From Roseococcus sp. (lineage in GTDB: Bacteria > Pseudomonadota > Alphaproteobacteria > Acetobacterales > Acetobacteraceae): DNA of 45,364 bases. The notes under the pieces are model-generated. The model had not been told where the DNA came from. It was given only the letters and a program-made list of their open reading frames with translations, and ran no database searches. The translations under genes were made by a program, and so were the position numbers. Below are positions 1 through 8,052 of the stretch, piece after piece. The stretch lies in NCBI RefSeq assembly GCF_019747315.1, contig NZ_JAIEQY010000376.1, forward strand, positions 1-45,364. Reading direction: 5' to 3'. The number at the start of each line of letters is the position of its first letter. Within the stretch, counting starts at the first letter, position 1.

Positions 1-24
1 TGCGTGCCGTGCATCATGCCCGGC

Positions 25-178
25 CCGATCGTGGATGCGCCCTTCGCGCATCCGCGTGAATCGGCCCGGCGATCAGGTCCGATCGTGGATGCGCCCTTCG
101 CGCATCCGCGTGAATCGGCCCGGCGATCAGGTCCGATCGTGGATGCGCCCTTCGCGCATCCGCGTGAATCGGCCCGGC
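25..178. repeat. 54-bp perfect tandem repeat (2.85 copies)
   Basis: Copies start at 25, 79 and 133. The first two are identical over 54 bp and the third is identical for its 46 bp. Each unit contains a hairpin with an 8-bp stem (GGATGCGC / GCGCATCC, 5-nt loop), flanked by a second possible pairing CCGAT / ATCGG. The array ends 2 bp before the stop codon of the permease gene on the minus strand, so it lies between that gene and whatever precedes the window. The 8-mer CATCATGC occurs on both sides (12-19 and 179-186). Perfect identity implies recent expansion or gene conversion. Confidence 0.9.
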
Positions 179-180
179 CA

Positions 181-1014
181 TCATGCTCCTCCCGTGCCGA
201 ACATGCGGCGCAGGTCCACGATGCGGGAGAAGACCAGCAGCGTGACGATGATGGTCAGCACCAGCATGGTCGCCATCATCGTGCCCAGGCCCCAGCGGAT
301 GAGGTCAAGGATTTGCAGGGAAATCCACTCCGCCACCATCAGCGTCTTGCCGCCGCCCAGGATGGCCGGGGTGATGTAGAACCCGAGCGAGAAGATGAAG
401 ACCAGCACGCCCGCCGCGATCACGCCCGGCATGGACAGCGGCAGGAACACCTGGCGAAACACCTGCGCGCGGGAGGCGCCGAGGCCGCGCGCGGCGGCGA
501 GCAGGCGCGGATCAATCTCGCGCATCGCGGCCAGCATCGGCAGCACGGCGAAGGGCACCATATAGTGCACCATGCCGACCAGGATGCCGAATTCATTCCA
601 GACCAGGGGCAGCGGCTCGGTGATGACGCCCGCCTGCATCAGCGTGTTGTTCACCAGGCCCTGGCGCCGCAGCAAGGTCACCCAGGCGAAGGCGCGGACG
701 AGGACGGAAATCCAGAGCGGCACCAGCACCGCCATCATCCACCAGGCGCGCGCGCGCGGGCTGGCCAGCGTGATCGCATAGGCGATGGCATAGCCCAGCA
801 GCAGCGCGAAGACCGTGGTGATGAGGCAGATGCGCAGCGTGGTGAGCATCACGCGCTGCACGCCCTCTGAGGTCAGGATGCGCTCGTAATTGCCCAGGCC
901 GGGCTCGGGTTCGGTCACGGAAATCGCGAGCACCTGGAGGATGGGCGCGACATAGAAGGCCAGCACCAGGATCAGCGCCGGCAGGATCAGCAGCCACCAG
1001 CCCGCGAGCCTCAT
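181..1014 (-). CDS. ABC transporter permease (PotB/spermidine-putrescine type)
   Basis: Inner-membrane permease of 277 residues, part of an importer of the polyamine/opine class. It has an N-terminal membrane segment (about residues 5-30), several further hydrophobic helices, and the cytoplasmic EAA loop that contacts the ATPase (AAARGLGASRAQVFRQV, about residues 172-188). It starts with ATG overlapping the stop of the ATPase gene by 4 bp, which indicates translational coupling. Importers of this class normally have two permeases. The second is not in the window and is presumably just beyond the left edge, past the 54-bp repeat array. The substrate cannot be read from the sequence. Confidence 0.93.
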   Translation of the reverse strand: MRLAGWWLLILPALILVLAFYVAPILQVLAISVTEPEPGLGNYERILTSEGVQRVMLTTLRICLITTVFALLLGYAIAYAITLASPRARAWWMMAVLVPLWISVLVRAFAWVTLLRRQGLVNNTLMQAGVITEPLPLVWNEFGILVGMVHYMVPFAVLPMLAAMREIDPRLLAAARGLGASRAQVFRQVFLPLSMPGVIAAGVLVFIFSLGFYITPAILGGGKTLMVAEWISLQILDLIRWGLGTMMATMLVLTIIVTLLVFSRIVDLRRMFGTGGA

Positions 1015-2111
1015 GCGACGTCTTCCAGAACCGGCACGGCCGCATCGGCGGGCCAGCCCAGGCGCACGGCCAGGCCTTCGGCCGGGGCGATGGCGGATTT
1101 CCAGGCGGGCTGGATCACGCGCAGATCGCCCAGATGCTCGGTCTGCACGACCAGCGAGAAGCCGGCGCCCAGATAGGACCAGGCGCGGATCTGGCCCGTC
1201 ACCTCATTCTCCTCGCCCTCGCCCTCGGCCAGGACGCGCAGCTTTTCCGGCCGCAGGGAGAGCAGGGCAGGGGCGTCCCGCACGGGGATCACGACCGGCC
1301 CCACGAAGCGCACATGCAGCCGCGCCGCACCCGCTTCCAGCAGCATGCCCGCCGCATCCGGCCCGCGGGCGATGCCTTGCAGGAAGTTGGACTTGCCCAG
1401 GAAATCCGCCACGAAGCGCGTGCGCGGCCGCTCGTACAGCGCCGCCGGATCGCCGAGCTGCACCAGCTTGCCATGGTTGAGGATGGCGATGTGGTCGGAG
1501 AGGGAAAGCGCCTCCTCCTGGTCATGCGTCACATTGATGAAGGTGCGCCCGATGCGGCGGTGCAGCGCCTTCAGCTCCTCCTGCAATTCCGCGCGCAGCT
1601 TCTTGTCGAGCGCCGAGAGCGGCTCATCCAGCAGCAGCAAAGCGGGCTCGAAGACCAGCGCGCGGGCCAGGGCCACGCGCTGCTGCTGCCCGCCCGAGAG
1701 CTGCGAAGGCCGCCGCTCGGCGAAGGCGGAAAGCTGCACCAGGTCCAGCGCCGCGCGCACCTTGGCGTCCCGATCGGCGCGGGTCTGGCCGCGCACCCGC
1801 AGGGGGAAGGCGACATTCTCGGCGACGGTCAGATGCGGGAACAGCGCATAGCCCTGGAAGACCATGCCGAAGTCGCGCTTCTCCGGCGGCAGGGGCGTGA
1901 TGTCGCGACCATCCAGCAGCACATGCCCTTCGCTCGGCTCCACGAAGCCGGCGACGGCCATGAGGATGGTGGTCTTGCCCGAGCCGCTGGGGCCGAGCAG
2001 CGTCAGGAACTCGCCCTGGCGGACCTCCAGCGAGACATCATCCACCGCCGTGAAGCTGCCATAACGCTTGGTCAGGCCACGCAGTGCCAGCGCATGCCCG
2101 GCAGCGCTCAA
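1011..2111 (-). CDS. ABC transporter ATP-binding protein (PotA type)
   Basis: Cytoplasmic ATPase of 366 residues that energises the neighbouring permease. Visible motifs are Walker A GPSGSGKTT (about residue 40), Q-loop VFQGYALFPH, ABC signature LSGGQQQR, Walker B LLLLDEPLSALD and the switch histidine in VTHDQEEAL. Beyond about residue 240 there is a C-terminal TOBE-like regulatory domain, as in PotA/CysA/MalK-type subunits, and the length is normal for the family. It overlaps its neighbours on both sides by 4 bp. The family is certain; the transported compound is unknown, though the linked dehydrogenase and aldolase suggest a small oxygenated carbon source rather than a polyamine. Confidence 0.95.
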   Translation of the reverse strand: MSAAGHALALRGLTKRYGSFTAVDDVSLEVRQGEFLTLLGPSGSGKTTILMAVAGFVEPSEGHVLLDGRDITPLPPEKRDFGMVFQGYALFPHLTVAENVAFPLRVRGQTRADRDAKVRAALDLVQLSAFAERRPSQLSGGQQQRVALARALVFEPALLLLDEPLSALDKKLRAELQEELKALHRRIGRTFINVTHDQEEALSLSDHIAILNHGKLVQLGDPAALYERPRTRFVADFLGKSNFLQGIARGPDAAGMLLEAGAARLHVRFVGPVVIPVRDAPALLSLRPEKLRVLAEGEGEENEVTGQIRAWSYLGAGFSLVVQTEHLGDLRVIQPAWKSAIAPAEGLAVRLGWPADAAVPVLEDVA

Positions 2112-2893
2112 GTCACGTATTCCGGTTGTTCGCGATCCAGCTTCCGGCGCAGCGCCTGCCAGGGCAGCCAGCCCTTGGTGGGGCCGGTCCCGAATTGCGC
2201 CCGCGTGCGCTGCACCGTCTGCGTGGAAGGCAGGGCCAGCGGCGCGCCGGAGGATTGCGCGGTGAGCTGGATGCGGCAGGCCTGCTCCAGATAATACATC
2301 CAGTAGAAGGCCTCGGCCACGCTGCGCCCCACCGTCAGCAACCCGTGATGCCGCAGGATCATGCAGGGCTTGTCGCCGAGATCGGCCACCAGGCGCTCGC
2401 GTTCGGAGAGGTTGTCATCGGCGGCGACGCCTTCGTAGTCATGCAGGGCCACGCGGCCGTCGAATTCCATGCTCATCTGGTTCAGCGGCAGCAGCGCGCC
2501 CTGCTGGGCCGCCACCGCCATGCCGGCCAGCGTGTGGGTGTGCATCACGCACATCGCATCCTCGCGCTCGCGATGCACGGCGGAATGGATGACGAAGCCC
2601 GCCGGATTCACCGGCCAGCTCGTCTCCTGCGCCGGCTCGCCCTCGGCATCCACCGTGACCAGGCTGGAGGCGGTGATCTCCTCGAAGAGCATCCCATAGG
2701 GGTTCACCAGGAAGCGATGAGATGTTTCCCCCTTGGCACCCGGCAGTCGGGCGGAGAGATGGGTGAAGACCAGGTCCGTCATGCCGAAATGCGCGATGAG
2801 GCGATAGGCGGCGGCCAGGTCCTCGCGCACCTCCTGCTCGGTGGGGATGTGGTCCGGGTCCGGGCGGATGGGAGGCGGGGGGAGGGGCATCAA
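2108..2893 (-). CDS. class II aldolase/adducin family protein
   Basis: Cytoplasmic zinc-dependent aldolase or decarboxylase-like enzyme of 261 residues. The metal-binding histidines typical of the fold are visible as HTHTLAG near the middle and RHHGLLTVG in the C-terminal half. Members cleave or epimerise sugar phosphates or related hydroxy acids, but many genomic members have no known substrate. It is coupled by 4-bp overlaps to the hydroxyacid dehydrogenase upstream and the ATPase downstream, so it very probably acts on whatever the importer brings in. The C-terminal region is longer than in L-fuculose-phosphate aldolase and resembles the adducin-head subgroup. Confidence 0.88.
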   Translation of the reverse strand: MMPLPPPPIRPDPDHIPTEQEVREDLAAAYRLIAHFGMTDLVFTHLSARLPGAKGETSHRFLVNPYGMLFEEITASSLVTVDAEGEPAQETSWPVNPAGFVIHSAVHREREDAMCVMHTHTLAGMAVAAQQGALLPLNQMSMEFDGRVALHDYEGVAADDNLSERERLVADLGDKPCMILRHHGLLTVGRSVAEAFYWMYYLEQACRIQLTAQSSGAPLALPSTQTVQRTRAQFGTGPTKGWLPWQALRRKLDREQPEYVT

Positions 2894-3819
2894 TAGCCTC
2901 GCGCATGGTCGTAGAGGTGAGGGGGCGTCTCGCCGCGTTCCAGCATGGCGATGATGCCCGCGATGTAGCGCGCGCGCTCGGCCCGCGTCGGCAGGCTGGC
3001 CGTGTGGGGTGTCACGATGACCTTGGGATGCGTCCAGGCCGGGTTCTCCGAGGGCAGGGGCTCGGGCGTGAACACGTCGAGCACGGCGCCGGAGAGATGG
3101 CCGGAATCCAGCGCGGCCAGGATATCCGGCAGCACCTGCTGCGACCCGCGGCCCACCTGCACGAGGGCCGCGCCCGCCGGCAGCTTCGCCAGCAGGGGTG
3201 CGGCGATGATGCCCGCCGTCTCCGCCGTGGCGGGCAGCAGGCAGACCAGCACATCCGTGCCGGCCAGGAAGGCGTCCAGCTCAGCGGCGCCGGCGAAGCT
3301 TTCCACGCCCGCGATGTCCTTCCGCCCGCGCGACCAGCCGCGCACGGGAATGCCGAGGCCCTGCAACATGCGCGCGGTGTGCTCGCCCATGGCGCCGAGG
3401 CCCATGATGCCGACGGTGCGTGCCGCGGCGGCATGGGGCGGGTCCACATTCTCCCAACGGCGCTCGGCCTGGAGCAGCGCCATGCGCCGCGCCTCCTTGG
3501 CCAGCGACAGCACCGCCCAGCAGACGAATTCGCCCATGCGCTGCGCCGATTCCCAAGGCACGCAGCGGATCAGCGGCAGGTGCTTCGGCAATTCCGGATC
3601 GGCCGCGATGTGATCCACCCCGGCCCCCGAGCCGAAGATCGCCTTCAGCCGCGGGAATTGCGCGAGGCGCCCGGGCTCGGGGTCCCAGACGACGGCGTAT
3701 TCCACCAAGGCCGGGTCGAGCCCCGGCTCATCCCACCAGCGCACGTCGACATGCGGCGGGAAGCCCGCCGCCCATTCGGGAACCGCCGAAGCGCCGCCCG
3801 ACTTCACCACAAGGATCAT
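2890..3819 (-). CDS. D-2-hydroxyacid dehydrogenase (glyoxylate/hydroxypyruvate reductase A-like)
   Basis: NAD(P)-dependent oxidoreductase of 309 residues interconverting 2-oxo and 2-hydroxy acids. It shows the dinucleotide-binding motif MGLGAMG near residue 140, the substrate arginine in VQVGRGSQ, the acidic residue in FTPEPLP and the catalytic histidine in VTPHTAS, in the usual order. Length and the short N-terminal catalytic domain match the GhrA branch rather than the longer SerA or formate dehydrogenase branches. It follows the binding-protein gene after a 7-bp gap and overlaps the aldolase gene by 4 bp, so it should be expressed with the transporter. The physiological substrate is not evident. 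Confidence 0.9.
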   Translation of the reverse strand: MILVVKSGGASAVPEWAAGFPPHVDVRWWDEPGLDPALVEYAVVWDPEPGRLAQFPRLKAIFGSGAGVDHIAADPELPKHLPLIRCVPWESAQRMGEFVCWAVLSLAKEARRMALLQAERRWENVDPPHAAAARTVGIMGLGAMGEHTARMLQGLGIPVRGWSRGRKDIAGVESFAGAAELDAFLAGTDVLVCLLPATAETAGIIAAPLLAKLPAGAALVQVGRGSQQVLPDILAALDSGHLSGAVLDVFTPEPLPSENPAWTHPKVIVTPHTASLPTRAERARYIAGIIAMLERGETPPHLYDHARGY

Positions 3820-3826
3820 GCGCGGG

Positions 3827-4933
3827 TCAGCCGGTCACCATGTCGATATAGTCGGCATTCACGCGGGCATAGTTCTCGCCCCACCAGCGGCCATTCTGCG
3901 CCACCTGGAGGCGGGCATTGGCGGGGTCGGTCGGGTTGAAGCGGCGGAACTCCTCGGGCACCACGGCGGCGGCGGCCGGGTTGGTCGGCCCATTGCCCAG
4001 GAATTTCAGCAGCTCCACCTGTTGCTCGGCATTGGCGAGCATCGAGGCCAGCAGGCGCTGCACCATTTCGCCGCCGGGATTGCCGCGCGGGCTGACGAAG
4101 ATGCCCGGCTGCAAGATGCCCTGGTTCCAGATGAACTTGAAGCGGCCATTGCTCTCCTGCTCCAGCACCTTGGCGCGGGTGTGCCAGATCTGGCCCATCA
4201 CCGCCTCACCCGTGCGGATGAACTGCTCGGATTCCGCGCCGCTGGTCCAGAAGACCAGGTTGCGGCGGATTTCCCGCACCCGCGCCAGCGAGGCCCGCAC
4301 GTCGAGCGGGTAGAGATTGGCCATGTCCTTGCCGAGCGACATCTGCGCCGCATCCAGCGCACCCGCCGCGTCGCGCCGCAGCAGCCGCGTGCCGGGGAAT
4401 TTCCGCAGGTCCCAGAAATCCGCCCAGCCGGTCGGCGCCTCGGGGAAGCGCTGGCTGTCATAGACCAGCACATTGCTGAAGGAATAGGGTGCCGCGCCGT
4501 GATCCAGCGCGAAGGTCGGGCCGATCACATGCTCCCGATTCACCACGCCGTAATCCACGCGGTTCAGCAGGTTCAGCCCACCCAGCAGGAAGGCCGAGGT
4601 GGCGGAGCTGTCGCAAAGATCCCAGGTGGTGCGGCCGCTTTCCACCATGGAGCGGATGCGCCCGGCCGAGGGCCCCGTGCTGTCCTGCACCACGCGCCAG
4701 CCGGCATTGGCGGCCTGGAAGGGCTCGCCGTAATGGCGCCCGAAGGCCTGGTTCGCGATGCCGCCCCAATTCACCATGACGAGTTGCCGCGCGGCCTGGG
4801 CCTCGGCCTCGCCCGCGCCCACCACGCCCAGGGCCGCGAGCCCGGCCAGCAGCGTGCGGCGATCCACCTGGCCAGTGCGGAATTTCCGGAGCGCCAATTC
4901 GACGCAATCCTGCTGAAAGCTTTGCATCTTCAT
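3827..4933 (-). CDS. ABC transporter substrate-binding protein (PotD-like, Tat-exported)
   Basis: Periplasmic solute receptor of 368 residues, first gene of the minus-strand operon. A twin-arginine-like signal (DRRTLLAGLAALG, about residues 24-36) ends in an AEAQA-type cleavage site near residue 47. The mature part has the bacterial extracellular solute-binding fold of the spermidine/putrescine class, with VMVNWGG at its start and the late tryptophan-rich segment GRWWGENYARVNADY. Tat export means it folds before secretion. Its position at the 5' end of the operon fits the need for excess receptor over membrane components. Confidence 0.88.
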   Translation of the reverse strand: MKMQSFQQDCVELALRKFRTGQVDRRTLLAGLAALGVVGAGEAEAQAARQLVMVNWGGIANQAFGRHYGEPFQAANAGWRVVQDSTGPSAGRIRSMVESGRTTWDLCDSSATSAFLLGGLNLLNRVDYGVVNREHVIGPTFALDHGAAPYSFSNVLVYDSQRFPEAPTGWADFWDLRKFPGTRLLRRDAAGALDAAQMSLGKDMANLYPLDVRASLARVREIRRNLVFWTSGAESEQFIRTGEAVMGQIWHTRAKVLEQESNGRFKFIWNQGILQPGIFVSPRGNPGGEMVQRLLASMLANAEQQVELLKFLGNGPTNPAAAAVVPEEFRRFNPTDPANARLQVAQNGRWWGENYARVNADYIDMVTG

Positions 4934-5153
4934 CTCCTGCGACGTGGCGCAAGATCACCACGCGCCCGGCTTGGCCGCAATCGCCGATTGCGGTCCCTTC
5001 GCGGCCTGGCGACCCGCGCCTGCCCAATCCGGGGGCTTCTGCCCAAGCCATTCGCAGCGCCCGACCCCATGCCCCCGTCAGCGCGCGGCCGCTGGCTTGA
5101 TCATGCGCGTCATCGGCGCATCATTCCCGGCGCAGCGCAAAGGACAGGATCGC
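4934..5153. promoter_or_regulatory. divergent intergenic region, promoters of importer operon and flavin monooxygenase
   Basis: This 220-bp gap separates two outward-facing transcription units, so it must hold both promoters. No convincing -35/-10 pair or operator palindrome could be read by eye. The only clear signal is the ribosome-binding sequence AGGACAGGA just before the start at 5154. A reading frame runs from 4944 in frame with the monooxygenase, but its first 70 codons lack any family similarity and are treated as non-coding. Confidence 0.5.
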
Positions 5154-6470
5154 ATGAGCAAACCCTTCCACCTCGGCTGGTTCCTCCAGGGCTCCTCCGT
5201 GCAGGCCTGGGGCGAGCCCTGGACCGGCGCCATCGGCCGCGACTGGCGCGTGCCGGAGCTCTTCTGCGACCTCGGCCGTGCGCTGGAGCGCGCCTGTTTC
5301 GACTATGTGCTGATCGAGGACAGCTCCTATATCGGCGAGAGCTTCGGCGGCTCCCGCCAGATCTACCTGGAGAAGGGCATCGCCGTGCCGCGCCAGGACC
5401 CCAGCGTGATCGCGACGCTGATGTCGGCCGCGACCAGCCGCATCGGCATCGTCCCCACGCTGTCCACCTTCGCCTATCCGCCCTATCTGCTGGCGCGCCT
5501 GGTGGCCTCGCTGGACCAGGTCTCGGGCGGGCGGATCGGCTGGAACATGGTCACCGGCAGCAGCGATTATGCCGCGATGAATTACGGCATGCCCGGCATG
5601 CCCGATCACGACCACCGCTATGACGTGGCCGATGAATACATGGCCGCCGTCAATTCACTCTGGGATTCCTGGGAGCCGGGGGCGATCATCGCCGATACCG
5701 AAAGCGGCATCCTGGTGGACCACACCAAGGTGCATGCGGCGGATTTCAAGGGGAAGTTCTTCTCCACCCGCGGCCCGCTCAATTCCGGCCCCTGCGTGCA
5801 GGGCCGCCCGGTCATCGCCCAGGCCGGCGGCAGCGCGCGCGGCAAGCGCTTCGCGGCCCTGCATGCCGATACGGTGGTGGCGAGCGTGAAGGGCGCCGCC
5901 GGCATGCGCGCCTATCGCGATGATGTGCGCGCGGCCGCGGTGGCGCAGGGGCGCGATCCGGACCGCATCAAGATCCTCTTCCTGGTGAACCCCCTGATCG
6001 CCGACAGCATGGAGGAGGCCGATCTGCGCCGCCGCCAGCGCCTGGCCCGTGCCGAGGCGCAGGTGCCGCAGTTGCTCGCGCATTTCGGCAAGATCACCAA
6101 TATCGATTTCGGCAAGATGGACATGGACGCGCCGGTCAGCTCCATGCACCTCACCACCAATGGCCACCAGCAATCGCTGGATGACTTCAAGCGCTTCGCC
6201 GGCAATCGCAGCCTGCGCGAGGCGATGCTGGGCTATCGCGGCAATCCCGGCTCGGTCGAGCTGATCGGCACGCCGGACAGCGTGGCCGCCCGCATGGAGG
6301 AGGTGATGCAGGAGGCCGGCGGCGATGGCTTCCTGATCACCCTCAATGACGTGAGCCGCCGCAGCATCGCCGAGATCGCCGATGGGCTGGTGCCGGCGCT
6401 CCAGGCGCGCGGCCTGGCGCGCCGCGCCTATGGCCACGAGCAGTTCCGCGACAATCTGCTGGAGTTCTGA
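5154..6470 (+). CDS. NtaA/SnaA/SoxA-type flavin-dependent monooxygenase (LLM class)
   Basis: Bacterial luciferase-like FMNH2-dependent monooxygenase of 438 residues, the oxygenase half of a two-component system needing a separate flavin reductase, which is not in the window. Family landmarks are GWFLQGSS at the N terminus, SGGRIGWNMVTGS (about residues 127-139), HRYDVADEY and RPVIAQAGGS. Members oxidise nitrilotriacetate, dibenzothiophene sulfone, pristinamycin precursors and alkyl sulfonates; the substrate here is unknown. The ATG at 5154 was chosen because it has a good ribosome-binding site and begins where similarity begins. It is divergent from the ABC operon and may share its regulation. 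Confidence 0.9.
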   Translation: MSKPFHLGWFLQGSSVQAWGEPWTGAIGRDWRVPELFCDLGRALERACFDYVLIEDSSYIGESFGGSRQIYLEKGIAVPRQDPSVIATLMSAATSRIGIVPTLSTFAYPPYLLARLVASLDQVSGGRIGWNMVTGSSDYAAMNYGMPGMPDHDHRYDVADEYMAAVNSLWDSWEPGAIIADTESGILVDHTKVHAADFKGKFFSTRGPLNSGPCVQGRPVIAQAGGSARGKRFAALHADTVVASVKGAAGMRAYRDDVRAAAVAQGRDPDRIKILFLVNPLIADSMEEADLRRRQRLARAEAQVPQLLAHFGKITNIDFGKMDMDAPVSSMHLTTNGHQQSLDDFKRFAGNRSLREAMLGYRGNPGSVELIGTPDSVAARMEEVMQEAGGDGFLITLNDVSRRSIAEIADGLVPALQARGLARRAYGHEQFRDNLLEF

Positions 6471-6498
6471 GGCAAGGCCCCGCCCTGAAGACGAAGGT

Positions 6499-6569
6499 CC
6501 AGGAAACCTTGTTTCCTGGTGGGGTTGGCCGCAAAGCGGAGACAACGCGAGAGGGCAAAGCCCTCTCGC
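6499..6569. terminator. two hairpins between convergent genes
   Basis: Two perfect palindromes lie between the converging monooxygenase and glutathione reductase genes: CCAGGAAA/TTTCCTGG with a 5-nt loop (6499-6519), and a 10-bp stem GCGAGAGGGC/GCCCTCTCGC with a 3-nt loop (6547-6569). Neither is followed by a T-run on either strand. They are plausible bidirectional terminators or transcript-end stabilisers rather than classical intrinsic terminators. Confidence 0.55.
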
Positions 6570-6578
6570 AATCCCGCG

Positions 6579-7961
6579 CTACTCCCGCCCGCCTGTCTCC
6601 GGCACGCCTGCCACCCGCGTGCGCGTCCGCAGCGTCACGAATTCCTCCGCCGCCGTCGGATGAATGCCGATGGTGCGGTCGAAATCCTGCTTGGTGGCGC
6701 CCATCACCACCGCGATGCCGATGCCCTGCATGATCTCCGCCGCATCCTCGCCCAGCATATGCGCGCCGAGGATGCGCTGCGTCGCCTGGTCCACCACCAG
6801 TTTCATCAGCGTCTTGCGGCCCGGGCGGCCGCTGATGGTGTGGCGCATCGGCGTGAAGCGCGTCACGTAGATGTCCACCGGCCCGCGCGCAGCGGCTTCC
6901 TCCTCCGAGAGGCCCACCGTGCCGATGGGCGGCGAGGTGAAGACGGCGCTCGGCACATTCTCATAGCTCGCGCGGCGCGGCTTGTTGCCGAAGAGCGTAT
7001 CGGCCAGCGCATGGCCCACCGCGGTGGCCATGGGCGTCAGGTTCACGCGGTCCGTCACATCGCCGATGGCGTAGATGTGCGGGATATTGGTCGCGTGGTC
7101 GTCATCCACCGGGATCACGCCGTTCGGGCCGGTGGCCACGCCGGCCTTCTCCAGCCCGAGGCCAGGGGTGTTCGGCGCACGTCCCGTGCAGAAGAACACC
7201 GCATCCACCTCCCGCATCGCGTTGTTGCTGAGCGAGACCATCAGATGGTCTTCCATCTTGGTGATGCGCGTGGGCATGACGCCGGCATTCATCAGGATGC
7301 CCTGGGCCGTCATCGCCTCGACCACGCCGGTGCGGATGTCGCCGTCAAAGCCGCGCAGCGGCAATTCGGCGCGGTAGAAGACCTCCACCTCCGCGCCCAG
7401 CCCGCGCAGCAGCCCCGCGAATTCCAGCCCGATATAGCCGCCGCCGATCACCGCCACGCGCTTGGGCAGCGCCTTCAGCGTGAAGAGATCGTCCGAGACC
7501 AGGCCCAGCTCGGCACCCGGAATATCCAGCTTGGTGATCCGCCCGCCCGTCGCCACCACGATGCGCTCGGCCGTCACGGTCTTGCCGCCGACATCGAGCG
7601 TATGTGCGTCCAGGAAGGTGGCCCGCGCGTCGAAGCTGGTGACACCCGCGCCGCCCAGCAGCTTGCCGTAGATGCTGGACAGCCGCCCCACCTCGGCATC
7701 GCGCTTGGCGGCGAGCCGGGCCCAGTCATGGCCGTGATTCTCGATGTTCCAGCCGAAGGCGGCGGCATCCTCGGCCCATTGGCCATACTCCGCCGCATTC
7801 ACCATGATCTTCTTCGGCACGCAGCCGACATTGACGCAGGTGCCGCCCCAGAACCGCTCCTCCGCCACACCCACACGGGCGCCATGGCCGGCCGAGATGC
7901 GGGCCATGCGCACGCCGCCGGAGCCGCCGCCGATGACGAAGAGGTCGAAGTCGTAGGGCAT
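6579..7961 (-). CDS. gor: glutathione-disulfide reductase
   Basis: FAD-dependent pyridine nucleotide-disulfide oxidoreductase of 460 residues that keeps glutathione reduced using NADPH. It shows the FAD motif GGGSGGVRMAR, the redox-active disulfide GGTCVNVGCVPKK, the second dinucleotide motif GGGYIGLEFAG, the FAD motif YAIGDVTDR and the C-terminal active-site histidine in IGIHPTAAEE. The adenosine-ribose side of the second nucleotide site fits glutathione reductase better than lipoamide or mercuric reductase. The start is placed at 7961 (MPYDFDLFVIGGG); upstream in-frame codons run into a repeat element. Genes in front of it are on the same strand, but the repeat in the 91-bp gap makes read-through uncertain. 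Confidence 0.93.
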   Translation of the reverse strand: MPYDFDLFVIGGGSGGVRMARISAGHGARVGVAEERFWGGTCVNVGCVPKKIMVNAAEYGQWAEDAAAFGWNIENHGHDWARLAAKRDAEVGRLSSIYGKLLGGAGVTSFDARATFLDAHTLDVGGKTVTAERIVVATGGRITKLDIPGAELGLVSDDLFTLKALPKRVAVIGGGYIGLEFAGLLRGLGAEVEVFYRAELPLRGFDGDIRTGVVEAMTAQGILMNAGVMPTRITKMEDHLMVSLSNNAMREVDAVFFCTGRAPNTPGLGLEKAGVATGPNGVIPVDDDHATNIPHIYAIGDVTDRVNLTPMATAVGHALADTLFGNKPRRASYENVPSAVFTSPPIGTVGLSEEEAAARGPVDIYVTRFTPMRHTISGRPGRKTLMKLVVDQATQRILGAHMLGEDAAEIMQGIGIAVVMGATKQDFDRTIGIHPTAAEEFVTLRTRTRVAGVPETGGRE

Positions 7962-7981
7962 GCAGAAAACCTCAGAAGACA

Positions 7982-8028
7982 CCAGGGCTCCGCCCTGGAC
8001 CCGCTGGGGCCGAAAGGCCCCAGACCCC
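7982..8028. repeat. dispersed palindromic element, two-hairpin type (copy 1)
   Basis: Two adjacent hairpins: CCAGGGC-tcc-GCCCTGG and CTGGGGCC-gaaa-GGCCCCAG, followed by ACCCC. The 47-bp copy at 41515-41561 is identical at 44 of 47 positions, and the three differences all fall in loops. The element fills most of the gap between the VOC-MaoC gene and gor. Confidence 0.88.
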
Positions 8029-8052
8029 ATCAATTAGGCGTCCCGGACATAA

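Noticed and set aside
25..178. CRISPR array
   Set aside because: Copies are contiguous with a fixed 54-bp period and no variable spacers; there are no cas genes in the window.
4..870. 288-codon plus-strand open frame running through the repeat array and the permease gene
   Set aside because: It is antisense to a clear permease, and its product is a histidine/arginine-rich low-complexity string produced by high GC; the first part is just the translated repeat.
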